A program made the translations under genes and the position numbers. The notes under the pieces are model-generated. The model was not told the DNA's origin. It saw only the letters and a list, made by a program, of their open reading frames with translations, and did no database searches. A DNA stretch of 64,000 nt from Paenibacillus sp. FSL R5-0766 (GTDB lineage: Bacteria > Bacillota > Bacilli > Paenibacillales > Paenibacillaceae), in assembly GCF_037971845.1 (NCBI RefSeq), contig NZ_CP150227.1, forward strand, positions 6,200,001 to 6,264,000, read 5' to 3'. This document shows, in pieces, positions 19,503 to 28,194 of the stretch (within the stretch, counting starts at the first letter, position 1; the number at the start of each line of letters is the position of its first letter).

Positions 19503-20192
19503 ATGTCCGAACGGAATGATGTGAACAACAAGAATGATTCAGGCCAGCCCCCACTTATTCGGCTGATTCTCGCCGATGATGACTATTTCATTCGTGAGAG
19601 CCTTAAAGTGCTGCTCGGACTCGAGTCTGGCATTCGTGTTACAGGCACGGCCTCAAACGGCCAGGAAGCGTTGGAATTGCTTGAAGCAGGAACGCCTGCG
19701 GACGTGGTTTTAATGGATATTCGGATGCCGGAATGTGACGGAGTTGAAGGTACCAAACGCATAAAGGCACGTTTTCCTGAAATCCTGGTGCTCATGCTGA
19801 CTACGTTTGACGACGATGAGTATATTATTCAGGCATTACAGAATGGAGCAAGCGGTTATTTGCTCAAAAATGTGCCCCCTGAGCGAATCATTCAAGGCAT
19901 CAAGACCGTACATAACGGCGATATGTTGATCCATCCGGATATTGCCCGCAAATTGGCAGGCCTTCTTCGCCCTGCTGCAATTCCCCTGACACAAAATCCA
20001 ATCGAAGCCTATGGACTGACACGTATGGAGCTGGCGGTTGCCGAGGCCATATCGGAGGGTTTATCCAATAAGGAAATTGCCGCCAAATTGTTCCTCAGTG
20101 AAGGCACCGTCAAAAACTATGTCACGGATATTCTGGGTAAGTTGTGCTTGCGTGATCGGACTCAAATCGCCATCTTTATGTTAAAACAATAA
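19503..20192 (+). CDS. Response regulator, NarL/LuxR family (LnrK-like)
   Basis: This 229-residue regulator has a receiver domain with acidic pocket D25-D27, phosphoacceptor Asp72 in VVLMDIRMP and the conserved Lys in YLLKNVPPE. A LuxR-type helix-turn-helix follows (about 165-229, ELAVAEAISEGLSNKEIA). It should bind DNA as a dimer and activate the divergent ABC operon. ATG at 19503 is preferred over GTG at 19491 because AGGAAGTG is correctly spaced (9 nt) for the ATG and lies against the GTG. The first 17 residues are polar and not part of the receiver fold. Confidence 0.87.
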   Translation: MSERNDVNNKNDSGQPPLIRLILADDDYFIRESLKVLLGLESGIRVTGTASNGQEALELLEAGTPADVVLMDIRMPECDGVEGTKRIKARFPEILVLMLTTFDDDEYIIQALQNGASGYLLKNVPPERIIQGIKTVHNGDMLIHPDIARKLAGLLRPAAIPLTQNPIEAYGLTRMELAVAEAISEGLSNKEIAAKLFLSEGTVKNYVTDILGKLCLRDRTQIAIFMLKQ

Positions 20193-20193
20193 C

Positions 20194-20242
20194 AAAAAAG
20201 GTATTTCCCTTGCCTGTGACGGCGCTCGGAAATACCTTTTTT
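20194..20242. terminator. Bidirectional terminator after the response regulator
   Basis: AAAAAAGGTATTTCC and GGAAATACCTTTTTT form a long stem just after the regulator's stop codon and before the convergent PDZ membrane gene. Confidence 0.85.
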
Positions 20243-20284
20243 CATTGCTTGATTTATGCAAACATACTTCATCACGTATGCTAG

Positions 20285-21613
20285 TTACATCTCAATAGAC
20301 CCTTTGTCACTGGTAACTGGGGCTGGCGGTAACGCCAATGGAGCTTCGTCCCTTTGTGGTTTTTTCAGACGGGCAAACAATTTGAGATTAATGACATGGA
20401 ACAGCGTCAGTGGACGTAAACGAATCGCCCAGACCTCGTGATTGTCCGGTGCCATAATGACCCCAAGCTGATGATGCTCGCCTTCATAGATCGCTCGTTG
20501 CATGAACTTGCTTTCTCCCTGGTGATTGCGCACCTCAAGTTTGCAAAAAGCCGGGTTCATCCGCAGAGCACGATGCAACTCTTCCGGCGAATGAACCAAC
20601 TTACCATTCACCTTGTACAACGTCTCTCCGGCTTCAATCCCCAAATCTGCAGCAGGACTCTCCGGAATAACAGCCAGTACCTTCAATCCATGCTGCGGAT
20701 GGACAAATACCGGACTGCGGTTTTGCTCTTCAAACGCGCTATACCATACCAGAAATTCATGTCCAATAAATGCGATTAGCGCAGCAACCACCATGAGTGG
20801 AGACCACCATGCAGCAAGCAAACTGAACACAAGCAAAGTTGCCCCATATATCATCAACCGTTTTGATGAGATCTGCACCTTTTGTCCCGGAAGCATACTC
20901 TGCGTTATCTCACCAAATCCGAGCATAATCGGCAACGCAACCAGCATGTAACTATGACCTGCATTCATCAGTGGATTCCATGCCAGCTCCGCGCCACCTC
21001 CTGTGACTGGAACAAGAATCAGTAGAGGAATAGCCCAGAACTGTTGCAGTTGATATCCTCCAACCAGTTTCCCGCGTTTTCCCTCGAAGAGAAGTGGTGA
21101 TGCCATCGATACCCCCTGCATACGTACCAACAAGGCTTCACCCATATGTAGAAGAGCCGCTAGAACAAGCAGTGCGGGCATGTCCAGGGTACGTAGTGCC
21201 TCCGTGATACTGCCCATCCAACCCGATGGCTGCCAGCCTGAAGCCAGATTCAAACCAAATTGCAGCACACCCAGTAACCCGGCTGCGTAGGCAAAACACA
21301 GATACCGAATACGAAACAAGGATAGAATTAATGTTGCAGCCCATATGCATAACAGGCTTCCCAGTGTAAGATGTGCACCGAGAAATAGGGACACGATCGA
21401 GACGATGGTACCGATGAGTATGCCTCCGAGCACCGCACGAATCGTCTGTGTTATTGAGCTTTGCAACCGAACATGAAACAATTTACGCTCCTGCAGTAAC
21501 TGACGATGATAGATCAGCGCAATCAGGATCACCGCAATATAATAAAACGGCTGAATAAACAACTGCAACATAGCTTCCCCTAATGTAGTTAACCACGGCC
21601 ATACCCATTCCAT
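20285..21613 (-). CDS. Polytopic membrane protein with C-terminal PDZ domain (MinJ-like)
   Basis: The 442-residue protein has eight or so hydrophobic helices within residues 1-285, then a PDZ domain (about 300-375: VLAVIPESPAADLGIEAGE...VNGKLVHSPEELHRAL), and a basic, proline-rich cytoplasmic tail. That architecture and the position after ctpB match B. subtilis MinJ (YvjD), which links DivIVA to MinD at poles and division sites. Identity as MinJ is inferred from layout and synteny. It is preceded by the ctpB terminator, so it may depend on read-through or a weak local promoter. Confidence 0.68.
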   Translation of the reverse strand: MEWVWPWLTTLGEAMLQLFIQPFYYIAVILIALIYHRQLLQERKLFHVRLQSSITQTIRAVLGGILIGTIVSIVSLFLGAHLTLGSLLCIWAATLILSLFRIRYLCFAYAAGLLGVLQFGLNLASGWQPSGWMGSITEALRTLDMPALLVLAALLHMGEALLVRMQGVSMASPLLFEGKRGKLVGGYQLQQFWAIPLLILVPVTGGGAELAWNPLMNAGHSYMLVALPIMLGFGEITQSMLPGQKVQISSKRLMIYGATLLVFSLLAAWWSPLMVVAALIAFIGHEFLVWYSAFEEQNRSPVFVHPQHGLKVLAVIPESPAADLGIEAGETLYKVNGKLVHSPEELHRALRMNPAFCKLEVRNHQGESKFMQRAIYEGEHHQLGVIMAPDNHEVWAIRLRPLTLFHVINLKLFARLKKPQRDEAPLALPPAPVTSDKGSIEM

Positions 21614-21648
21614 TGTGGTCGGTCACCCCTCTCTTTCAGCCGGTTCAG

Positions 21649-21678
21649 AAAAAAAGAAGGCTGAAAATCAGCCTTCTT
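21649..21678 (-). terminator. Terminator of the S41 protease gene
   Basis: Minus strand: AAGAAGGCTGA and TCAGCCTTCTT form an 11-bp stem with a 3-base loop, followed by T's. It begins at the last base of the stop codon, so transcription ends immediately after translation. Confidence 0.8.
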
Positions 21679-23150
21679 TATGGCTTCGACACAGCGGACG
21701 AAATATCCTTCGAGACATTTTCGATCGCGCGTTTCAGCTGTGCATCATATTGAGGATTGGCAATACGTTCAATCAGAGCCGCTTCCAGTGATTCAGCGGT
21801 TTTCTCGTCAATCTGGCCTGTAGCCTGAATGCCTTTTTGCTTCTGGAATGCCTTGACCGCTTCTTCCGTCTTCTGGTCGTAGTATCCGTCCACACGATCC
21901 GGTTTGAAATCGAGTCCTCTCAGCATCGTCTGCGCACTTTTCACATCCGTGCTATTGCTGTCATATTTCAGTGGTAACTTCTCTTTGTTAATCGGTGCCA
22001 CCGAGAAATAATCCGGTTGGTCTACCGCAATATCCGGTTTGATTCCTTTTTCATGAATCCAGTCTCCGTTCGGAGTGAGCCACTTGGCAATGGTGATCTT
22101 GAGCAAGCTGCCGTCACCCATCTGCTTGTCATAACTCGTCTGTACGGTTCCTTTACCAAAGGAGTTTTCACCAATCAACTTGGCATCTGCTGACTGTTGT
22201 AATGCACCGGCCAAAATCTCCGAAGCACTCGCACTACCTTTGTTCATCAAGACTGTGACTGGATAAGTTTTGGCTGATCCATTGGACTTACTTTGTTCCT
22301 TTTTGCCGTTCTTGTCTTCAACTTGCACAATAACCTTGCCTTTAGGAACAAACTGCTCAGCGATATCAATAACAACTTGCAACACACCGCCTGGGTCATT
22401 CCGTACGTCGATGACCAGACCTTTCATGTTCTGCTTCTCAAGCTTCGCCAATTCTTCCTTAAAGCGATCGCCCGTATTCAAAGAGAATTGAGTAATGGCA
22501 ATAACGCCAATTCCGCCATCCTCCATGTGAGCATATACGGTCTCCAGATCAATGTCATCCCGTACAATGACAAATTCAATCAGCTCGGAAGATCCGGCAC
22601 GTTTGACCTGTACCTTCGCTTCACTGCCCTTGGGACCTCTGATTTTGTTGACCGCCTTGTTCAGTTCCAAACCTTGCAGGGATTCGCCGTTGACTGACAT
22701 AATCATATCTTTTGCACGAATACCCGCTTTCTCGGCAGGGGATCCTTTGATCGGGGAAACAACAACAACGTTTCCATCCTGTGAGGATACCTCTGCGCCA
22801 ATACCGGTAAATGAACCTTCGATCGACTCTTCAAACTGAGCAGCCGTTTCCTGCCCCATATAGTTGGAGTACGGATCACCAAGCGAGTCCATCATGCCGT
22901 TGATCGCACCGTCAATCAATTTGGTCTGATCCACGTCTTTATAATAGTTGCTGGAGATCAAATCCATCGCAGTTTCAATCTTTTTCAAATCGTTCTTCTG
23001 CTGTGTATTGCCGGTTACACTAGCCAGCAAACCTTCGCCCGCTGTGGTCTGATTCGCTATTCCCGGGTAAGTCATCAGTACCAGGGTTAGCAAACTACCA
23101 CCCAGGAGACCCACAATGACAAGCAGTAGCGCCGATCTTTTCTTCATCAT
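21678..23150 (-). CDS. ctpB: C-terminal processing peptidase CtpB/CtpA, S41 family
   Basis: A membrane-anchored (helix about 7-27) carboxyl-terminal protease of 490 residues. A PDZ domain lies at about 113-190 and the S41 domain at about 200-375, with the catalytic pair Ser308 (NKGSASASEI) and Lys333 (FGKGTVQ). A peptidoglycan-binding domain (about 400-465, SAQTMLRGLDF...AVKAFQKQKG) ends the protein. B. subtilis CtpB cleaves SpoIVFA during sporulation; family members also process wall hydrolases. Its place next to ftsEX and an M23 hydrolase fits an envelope role. The start is one of two adjacent ATGs after GGTGAC. Confidence 0.9.
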   Translation of the reverse strand: MMKKRSALLLVIVGLLGGSLLTLVLMTYPGIANQTTAGEGLLASVTGNTQQKNDLKKIETAMDLISSNYYKDVDQTKLIDGAINGMMDSLGDPYSNYMGQETAAQFEESIEGSFTGIGAEVSSQDGNVVVVSPIKGSPAEKAGIRAKDMIMSVNGESLQGLELNKAVNKIRGPKGSEAKVQVKRAGSSELIEFVIVRDDIDLETVYAHMEDGGIGVIAITQFSLNTGDRFKEELAKLEKQNMKGLVIDVRNDPGGVLQVVIDIAEQFVPKGKVIVQVEDKNGKKEQSKSNGSAKTYPVTVLMNKGSASASEILAGALQQSADAKLIGENSFGKGTVQTSYDKQMGDGSLLKITIAKWLTPNGDWIHEKGIKPDIAVDQPDYFSVAPINKEKLPLKYDSNSTDVKSAQTMLRGLDFKPDRVDGYYDQKTEEAVKAFQKQKGIQATGQIDEKTAESLEAALIERIANPQYDAQLKRAIENVSKDISSAVSKP

Positions 23151-23285
23151 CCGTTTGTCACCGCCTTTAGTTTTGAAGCGTGTCCGATTCCATTGTTGCC
23201 AGAATCCATTCCCTGAACATGCCAGCTTATTATATGTCTAGCTTGTACGGAATATGTTTTTTCCATTCGAACGATGGAGCACTAA

Positions 23286-24566
23286 TTACAAATAGTTCAT
23301 CGGATTTACAGCGGTACCGTTATCTCTCACTTCAAAGTGCAAGTGAGGTCCAGTAGAGTTCCCTGTATTTCCTGACTCCGCAATGGTATCCCCTTTGCTT
23401 ACTGTGTCTCCCTTGCTGACTTTGAATCCACCTTCGCGCAAGTGACCATATAACGTCCATAGTCCACCGCCGTGGTCCACAATAACCGTATAACCATAAC
23501 CGCTATACCATTCAGCCATGATCACGATTCCGCCAGAAGCAGCGTGAACCGAAGTTCCCACAGGCACAGCGAAATCAACACCGTTATGCATCTTACCCAC
23601 TACACCCGTAATTGGATGGGTACGGGGGCCGAATGGAGAAGAAATGCGTCCTCCAGATACCGGTCTTGAGAAGATACCGTTACCGGATGAATACGTGACC
23701 TCACTGCTGCTATCCGAACTCACTCTGGTTGGCGTCTTGGCTGCAGCTTTCGCCCGGGCTGCTGCCGCGGCTTTTGCTTTGGCTGCGGCGGCTGCCTGCT
23801 GTTCACGCAATTTATTTTTCTCTTGAAGAAGTGCCGAACGTTTGCTGGCAATCTGCATTAATACATCTTCCTGCTCTTGTGTCAGCTCTTCTGACTCTTC
23901 AATTTTAGCATCATATGAAGCGAGAAGCACTTGCTTTTCCGCTTCCTTTTCATTCAATTGGGACTTACGCTGTTTCTTCTGTGCATACAGACTCTTGGCT
24001 TCCGCATATTGCACATCCAATTCTGCCTTTTTGTCCACGACAAGTTGCTTGTCCGCTTTGTGCTCATCCAGCAGATGCTGATCCTGATCCACAATCGTTT
24101 TGAGTGAATCCGCACGGGTCAGAAAGTCTGTGAAGCTAGTGGAGGACAACAATACATCCAGATAGGACACAGCACCGTCCGTGTACATCAGACGCACACG
24201 TGACTCCAACAATTTTTCCCTTGCAACGATGCGTTCTTCTGCCGCTTGCAGATCTTTTTTCGTTGTACGGAGATCTTCCTCCGTGTTCTCGATTTGCAAG
24301 GATACACTGGCCAGTTCATCACTAACGACATTGATCTGTTCCATAACAACCTTCAGATAAGCGTTGGTTTTGTTCTTGTAATGCTGTGCTTCCTTTTTGT
24401 TGGAAGCCGCTTTTTTTTGTTCCTGCTTGGCAGAAGCCGCCTTGCTCTCCAGTTGCTGAATCTGTTGGTCAATATCGCTGATGCTACTCTTGGCATATCC
24501 GTCAGAAGGTTGAAGCGTCAAACTGGCCAATAACGTAAAGGCCAGCAGCGAAGCGGTTTTTTTCAA
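23286..24566 (-). CDS. EnvC-like murein hydrolase: coiled coil plus M23 peptidase
   Basis: The secreted 426-residue protein has a signal peptide (residues 1-26), a long coiled coil (about 30-255, rich in Lys, Glu and Gln), an Ala/Lys-rich linker and a C-terminal M23 endopeptidase domain (about 305-426). The zinc ligands are intact: His and Asp in KMHNGVDFAVP and the HLHFEV motif, so unlike E. coli EnvC it should be active. Coiled-coil partners of FtsEX (EnvC, PcsB, CwlO) are switched on by the FtsEX complex, encoded just upstream. The start is TTG at 24566, with GGGGGA upstream; it opens the signal peptide, whereas the longer reading to 24605 runs through the ribosome binding site. Confidence 0.85.
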   Translation of the reverse strand: MKKTASLLAFTLLASLTLQPSDGYAKSSISDIDQQIQQLESKAASAKQEQKKAASNKKEAQHYKNKTNAYLKVVMEQINVVSDELASVSLQIENTEEDLRTTKKDLQAAEERIVAREKLLESRVRLMYTDGAVSYLDVLLSSTSFTDFLTRADSLKTIVDQDQHLLDEHKADKQLVVDKKAELDVQYAEAKSLYAQKKQRKSQLNEKEAEKQVLLASYDAKIEESEELTQEQEDVLMQIASKRSALLQEKNKLREQQAAAAAKAKAAAAARAKAAAKTPTRVSSDSSSEVTYSSGNGIFSRPVSGGRISSPFGPRTHPITGVVGKMHNGVDFAVPVGTSVHAASGGIVIMAEWYSGYGYTVIVDHGGGLWTLYGHLREGGFKVSKGDTVSKGDTIAESGNTGNSTGPHLHFEVRDNGTAVNPMNYL

Positions 24567-24753
24567 AATGATGATCCCCCATCCTATGATTTCACAAGAA
24601 AGCAACCTGCACAGGTGGTGAACAGCATGTTCTTTGCTTTCTTCAATCTTAAAAGACTCCGTCTTTCCTACATATCGTCAAACAGCGTCCATGAATGAAC
24701 CTGCTTTGCCATTCTTATCGACATATTCTGCAATTCCATCGTTGAAAACAAAA

Positions 24754-25671
24754 TTAAACGTTGAGTGATTTCCGAATGGACAGTGTACTTCCCAAAATAC
24801 CTACCAGCACACCGAGTCCGATCAACAGGGTTCCAAACAGCAACCAGATTTCGCCGAGCGGAATCAAGTTAAGCATCTGCATGAAGACATCCTGACCAAT
24901 CGTGTTCATCAACTGGCTGTATCCAACAAACAGCACACCAACCGTAATGACCGAGCCAATAAATCCAATGAGTGCACCTTCAATAAAGAAAGGCCAGCGA
25001 ATAAAGGTATTGGTTGCACCAACCAACTTCATAATTCCAATCTCCCGGCGACGTGCCAGAATCGTTACGCGAATCGTATTCGAGATCAGGAACATGGACA
25101 TGAGACCCAGTCCCCCGACAAAAATAAATCCGATGTTACGAACAAGCTTCGTAAATTTGAACAACACTTCCACCGTTTCCTTGCCGTAGTTCACTTTCAT
25201 GATTGGCTTCTCCGGGTGTTTTTCGTTTAAAGCTTCGATTTTTTGCGCCACAAAAGTGACGGTTTCCGGTTCAATGACCTCAACTTCAATGGTCTCTGGC
25301 AGTGGGTTATTGTCCACATCGAAACCGCTAAGCACGTTATCCGCACTCTCTCCAAGACGCTCACGGAATTCCTTGAGTCCTTCTTCCTTGGACACAAAAC
25401 GAATCTCACTTACTTCAGGCATCGCGCTGATTTCTTTCTCCAGTGTGTTACGCAGGTTCTCGTCCACATTCAGTTCGAGGAACGCGCTGATCTCCACTTG
25501 GCTATCAACCTGATTCGCCATGGAATTTACATTGAGCACCAGTAGCATGAACACTCCAAGAATCAGTAGCGACACAATGATGGACATGATGGAGGCTACA
25601 GACATCCAGCCGTTGCGGAATACGTTTTTGAATCCCTCCCGCAGATGGCGCAAGAGAGTACTAAAATTCAT
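24754..25671 (-). CDS. ftsX: Permease-like cell division protein FtsX
   Basis: The 305-residue protein has four membrane helices (about 22-44, 175-200, 228-250, 272-295) with an extracellular loop of about 125 residues between the first and second, the FtsX build. That loop transmits the FtsE ATPase cycle to a wall hydrolase outside; the M23 protein encoded next is the obvious partner. The start codon lies within the end of ftsE (11-bp overlap), so translation is coupled. Confidence 0.95.
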   Translation of the reverse strand: MNFSTLLRHLREGFKNVFRNGWMSVASIMSIIVSLLILGVFMLLVLNVNSMANQVDSQVEISAFLELNVDENLRNTLEKEISAMPEVSEIRFVSKEEGLKEFRERLGESADNVLSGFDVDNNPLPETIEVEVIEPETVTFVAQKIEALNEKHPEKPIMKVNYGKETVEVLFKFTKLVRNIGFIFVGGLGLMSMFLISNTIRVTILARRREIGIMKLVGATNTFIRWPFFIEGALIGFIGSVITVGVLFVGYSQLMNTIGQDVFMQMLNLIPLGEIWLLFGTLLIGLGVLVGILGSTLSIRKSLNV

Positions 25672-26347
25672 AACCGTATTCCCCTCTCATCTGATCCCGT
25701 ACAATCTGTCCACGTTCAATCGCGATTACCCGTTTACGCATCGTATTCACGATGTCTTTGTTGTGGGTCGCCATAACAATGGTTGTCCCCCGGAAATTAA
25801 TCTCATCCAGCAGTTGCATAATGCCCCACGACGTCTCCGGATCGAGGTTACCTGTAGGTTCATCGGCGATAATAACCGATGGGTTATTGACGATAGCCCG
25901 TGCAATAGCAATACGCTGCTGTTCTCCACCAGAAAGCTGTGAAGGTTCACGACCCGCCTTGCTGCGCAGTCCCACCAGATCAAGCACTTCCATCACTCGT
26001 TTCTTGATATGACGCTTCGGTGCTTCAATAACTTCCATGGCAAATGCCACATTCTCAAATGCTGTCATCCGTGGCAGCAGACGAAAATCCTGGAACACAA
26101 CGCCGATGTTACGACGCACATAAGGAATCTTTCTTGGCTTCAACTTACCAATATTAAATCCGTTAATGGATATTTGTCCTTTGGTCGGAACTTCTTCTCT
26201 GTACATCAATTTCATAAATGTCGATTTACCTGCGCCGGACGGACCGACGATATAGACAAATTCATTGCGGTCGATCTTCACCGACACCCCTTGTAATGCG
26301 TGGGTCCCATTGGCGTAGGTCTTCCACACGTCCTGCATTTCTATCAC
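25661..26347 (-). CDS. ftsE: Cell division ATP-binding protein FtsE
   Basis: ABC ATPase of 228 residues, the same length as B. subtilis FtsE. It carries Walker A ([10 protein letters not shown]), the LSGGEQQR signature, Walker B ([10 protein letters not shown]) and the switch His (MATHNKD). With FtsX it controls peptidoglycan hydrolases rather than moving a solute. GTG at 26347 is chosen: it gives the family N-terminus ([11 protein letters not shown]) and has AGGAAGTGA upstream, while the ATG at 26368 has no ribosome binding site. Confidence 0.95.
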   Translation of the reverse strand: MIEMQDVWKTYANGTHALQGVSVKIDRNEFVYIVGPSGAGKSTFMKLMYREEVPTKGQISINGFNIGKLKPRKIPYVRRNIGVVFQDFRLLPRMTAFENVAFAMEVIEAPKRHIKKRVMEVLDLVGLRSKAGREPSQLSGGEQQRIAIARAIVNNPSVIIADEPTGNLDPETSWGIMQLLDEINFRGTTIVMATHNKDIVNTMRKRVIAIERGQIVRDQMRGEYGYEF

Positions 26348-26491
26348 ATCATCACTTCCTGCTCGCATAGTTAGCCATTATCATTTCGACACAATCCCGG
26401 CATTTCCTTTAAAAAGACCTGAATTTCATCAGGGAAAAATCCACTTCGTTCCTGTTTCAATGGTGAAGCATGGATTCATATGAAGTTTATT

Positions 26492-26507
26492 GTAACAAAT
26501 TTGTTAC
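26492..26507. promoter_or_regulatory. 16-bp perfect palindrome between ftsE and vanW
   Basis: GTAACAAATTTGTTAC is exactly self-complementary. It lies 145 bp upstream of ftsE (minus) and 95 bp upstream of the VanW gene (plus), and its half-site GTAACA recurs in the yhbD promoter palindrome. No T-run follows, so an operator is more likely than a terminator. Confidence 0.45.
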
Positions 26508-26601
26508 CTATTGAGTACCCGAAAGTTTTCCTGCATTGGATCATATATATAGAAAGTGTTACAAAGTCGGGAACAACTGAAGTATAAAGGAGCGTACGGT
26601 T

Positions 26602-28035
26602 ATGAAAAAAATACATCTGACGGTCATTGTTCTATTCTCCATCCTCTTGATCGGCTCCGCGTCTTATGGATTGCTGTACATGTACGTGAATCAACCTGCC
26701 CTGCCCAAAGATGTTCATGTTGGCGGCATGCTGGTGGAAGAGAAGAATCGCAAGAACGTATTGCATGAATTGCATGAAAAGATCCAAAAGCTGGAGGACT
26801 GGCCTGTCACCTTTGAAGTGACTGAACCCAACCCCCAGACGATGTCGTATAGCGCAGCTCAGGTGGGGGTGAGCTACAACGTTAACAGCTTGGAAGCCGC
26901 GATACAGCGGCTAGAGGAAGGTAACTTGTGGGAACGCGCTTATGCACGTTATCATTTTCCGAAAGAGTTCTCTCTCGATATGACCTACAACTCAAGACCA
27001 CTCCAAGAACATCTCAGCCCTGCCTGGGAAAAAGAAACCTTCGGTACACCTGCGGACGCTGTTCGCCGCATTACCACAAGTAACAAAGTCCAGTATATCC
27101 CGGAAAAGGGCGTCCGCCGGATTGATTGGGATACACTCACAAATCTCATTCAGACCAAGTTGCACCGAGATTTCAGTGTACTGAACCCGGATGAAAAACC
27201 AGCCCCATTGCTGATCCAGGTACCACTGTATACGCTGAAACCTGAAATAACTCTTGATTCGCTGCGCCAGGAAGGCATTGACCGAAAGATCATCCAGTTC
27301 TCCACAGGTCTGGGCAATAGTAGTGAAGGCCGGATACATAATGTCAGCGCAGCGGCGGAAGCGATTAACGGCATGATTTTGCCACCAGATGCCATATTCG
27401 ATTATGAGAAGGTCGTCCGTAAAGCTGAAAAGGAGTATGGGTTTCGTGAGGCCCCGGTCATTGTCAATGGAAGACTCACCCCCGGAATTGGCGGGGGAAT
27501 CTGCCAGGTATCCAGTACGGTGTATAACGCAGCGCTATTGACGGGTCTTGATATTATTGAGCGTCGCAACCATTCCCTGCCGGTCAAATATTTGCCAAAA
27601 GGACTGGATGCCACCTTTGCCTCCGGAGCCATCAATTTTCGCTTCAAGAATAATACCGGAAAATCCTTACTCATTCATGCAGAGGTGAAGAACCACCAAT
27701 TGATGGTGAAATTTTTCGGCACATTCCCGGAGAATGTCAGCTATGCACTTGAATCTCGTACCATTGAAACATTAAGTGTTCCGGTAAAGTATGTGTCCAG
27801 CACTGTACTGCCTGATGGTGCACAGCAGGTGCTGCAGGACGGGCAGCCTGGATATATTGTTGAGACGGTAAGAACCAAGAGGCTGGACGGCAAAGTGGTC
27901 GAATCCAAAACGATTACACGGGACACGTACAAAGCTCAGAATCGCCTGATTGCCCGCTCCGGTCATAGCAGCCTGCCTGACCCGCAAGGGCCTTCTGTGG
28001 TCGAGGACGGGATTAGCGATACGAAACAGCCTTAG
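26602..28035 (+). CDS. VanW family protein with G5-like domain (YoaR-like)
   Basis: The 477-residue protein has an N-terminal membrane helix (about 5-27) and should lie outside the membrane. Residues about 40-215 resemble the paired YoaR-type putative peptidoglycan-binding domains. The VanW domain spans about 240-375 with the core PGIGGGICQVSSTVYNAAL and the strand INFRFKNNTG. A G5-like segment (about 395-455, VKYVSSTVLPDGAQQVLQDG) follows. VanW was named for the vanB vancomycin cluster, but its biochemical role is unknown; association with the wall is inferred. AAAGGAGCG lies before the ATG. The gene is divergent from ftsE and monocistronic. Confidence 0.87.
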   Translation: MKKIHLTVIVLFSILLIGSASYGLLYMYVNQPALPKDVHVGGMLVEEKNRKNVLHELHEKIQKLEDWPVTFEVTEPNPQTMSYSAAQVGVSYNVNSLEAAIQRLEEGNLWERAYARYHFPKEFSLDMTYNSRPLQEHLSPAWEKETFGTPADAVRRITTSNKVQYIPEKGVRRIDWDTLTNLIQTKLHRDFSVLNPDEKPAPLLIQVPLYTLKPEITLDSLRQEGIDRKIIQFSTGLGNSSEGRIHNVSAAAEAINGMILPPDAIFDYEKVVRKAEKEYGFREAPVIVNGRLTPGIGGGICQVSSTVYNAALLTGLDIIERRNHSLPVKYLPKGLDATFASGAINFRFKNNTGKSLLIHAEVKNHQLMVKFFGTFPENVSYALESRTIETLSVPVKYVSSTVLPDGAQQVLQDGQPGYIVETVRTKRLDGKVVESKTITRDTYKAQNRLIARSGHSSLPDPQGPSVVEDGISDTKQP

Positions 28036-28060
28036 GCTTATGTTCGATTCATACAAAAAC

Positions 28061-28112
28061 AAAAAGACACACATCCCGCCCCTTTTGGGGATACGCGAGA
28101 AGTGTGTCTTTT
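28061..28112. terminator. Terminator after vanW, probably bidirectional
   Basis: AAAAAGACACAC (28061-28072) pairs with GTGTGTCTTTT across an imperfect inner stem. It lies between the convergent vanW and MFS genes. Confidence 0.75.
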
Positions 28113-28194
28113 CATGGTTTTAGATATGTTATTCGAGTTTTACCAAGCTACAATCAGCTTTACTACCGTAACTAACAGTATACTGCACAACGGA

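Noticed and set aside
24652..24666. Short hairpin AAAGAC-TCC-GTCTTT between ftsX and the M23 gene
   Set aside because: A 6-bp stem with a poor T-run; too weak to call a terminator.
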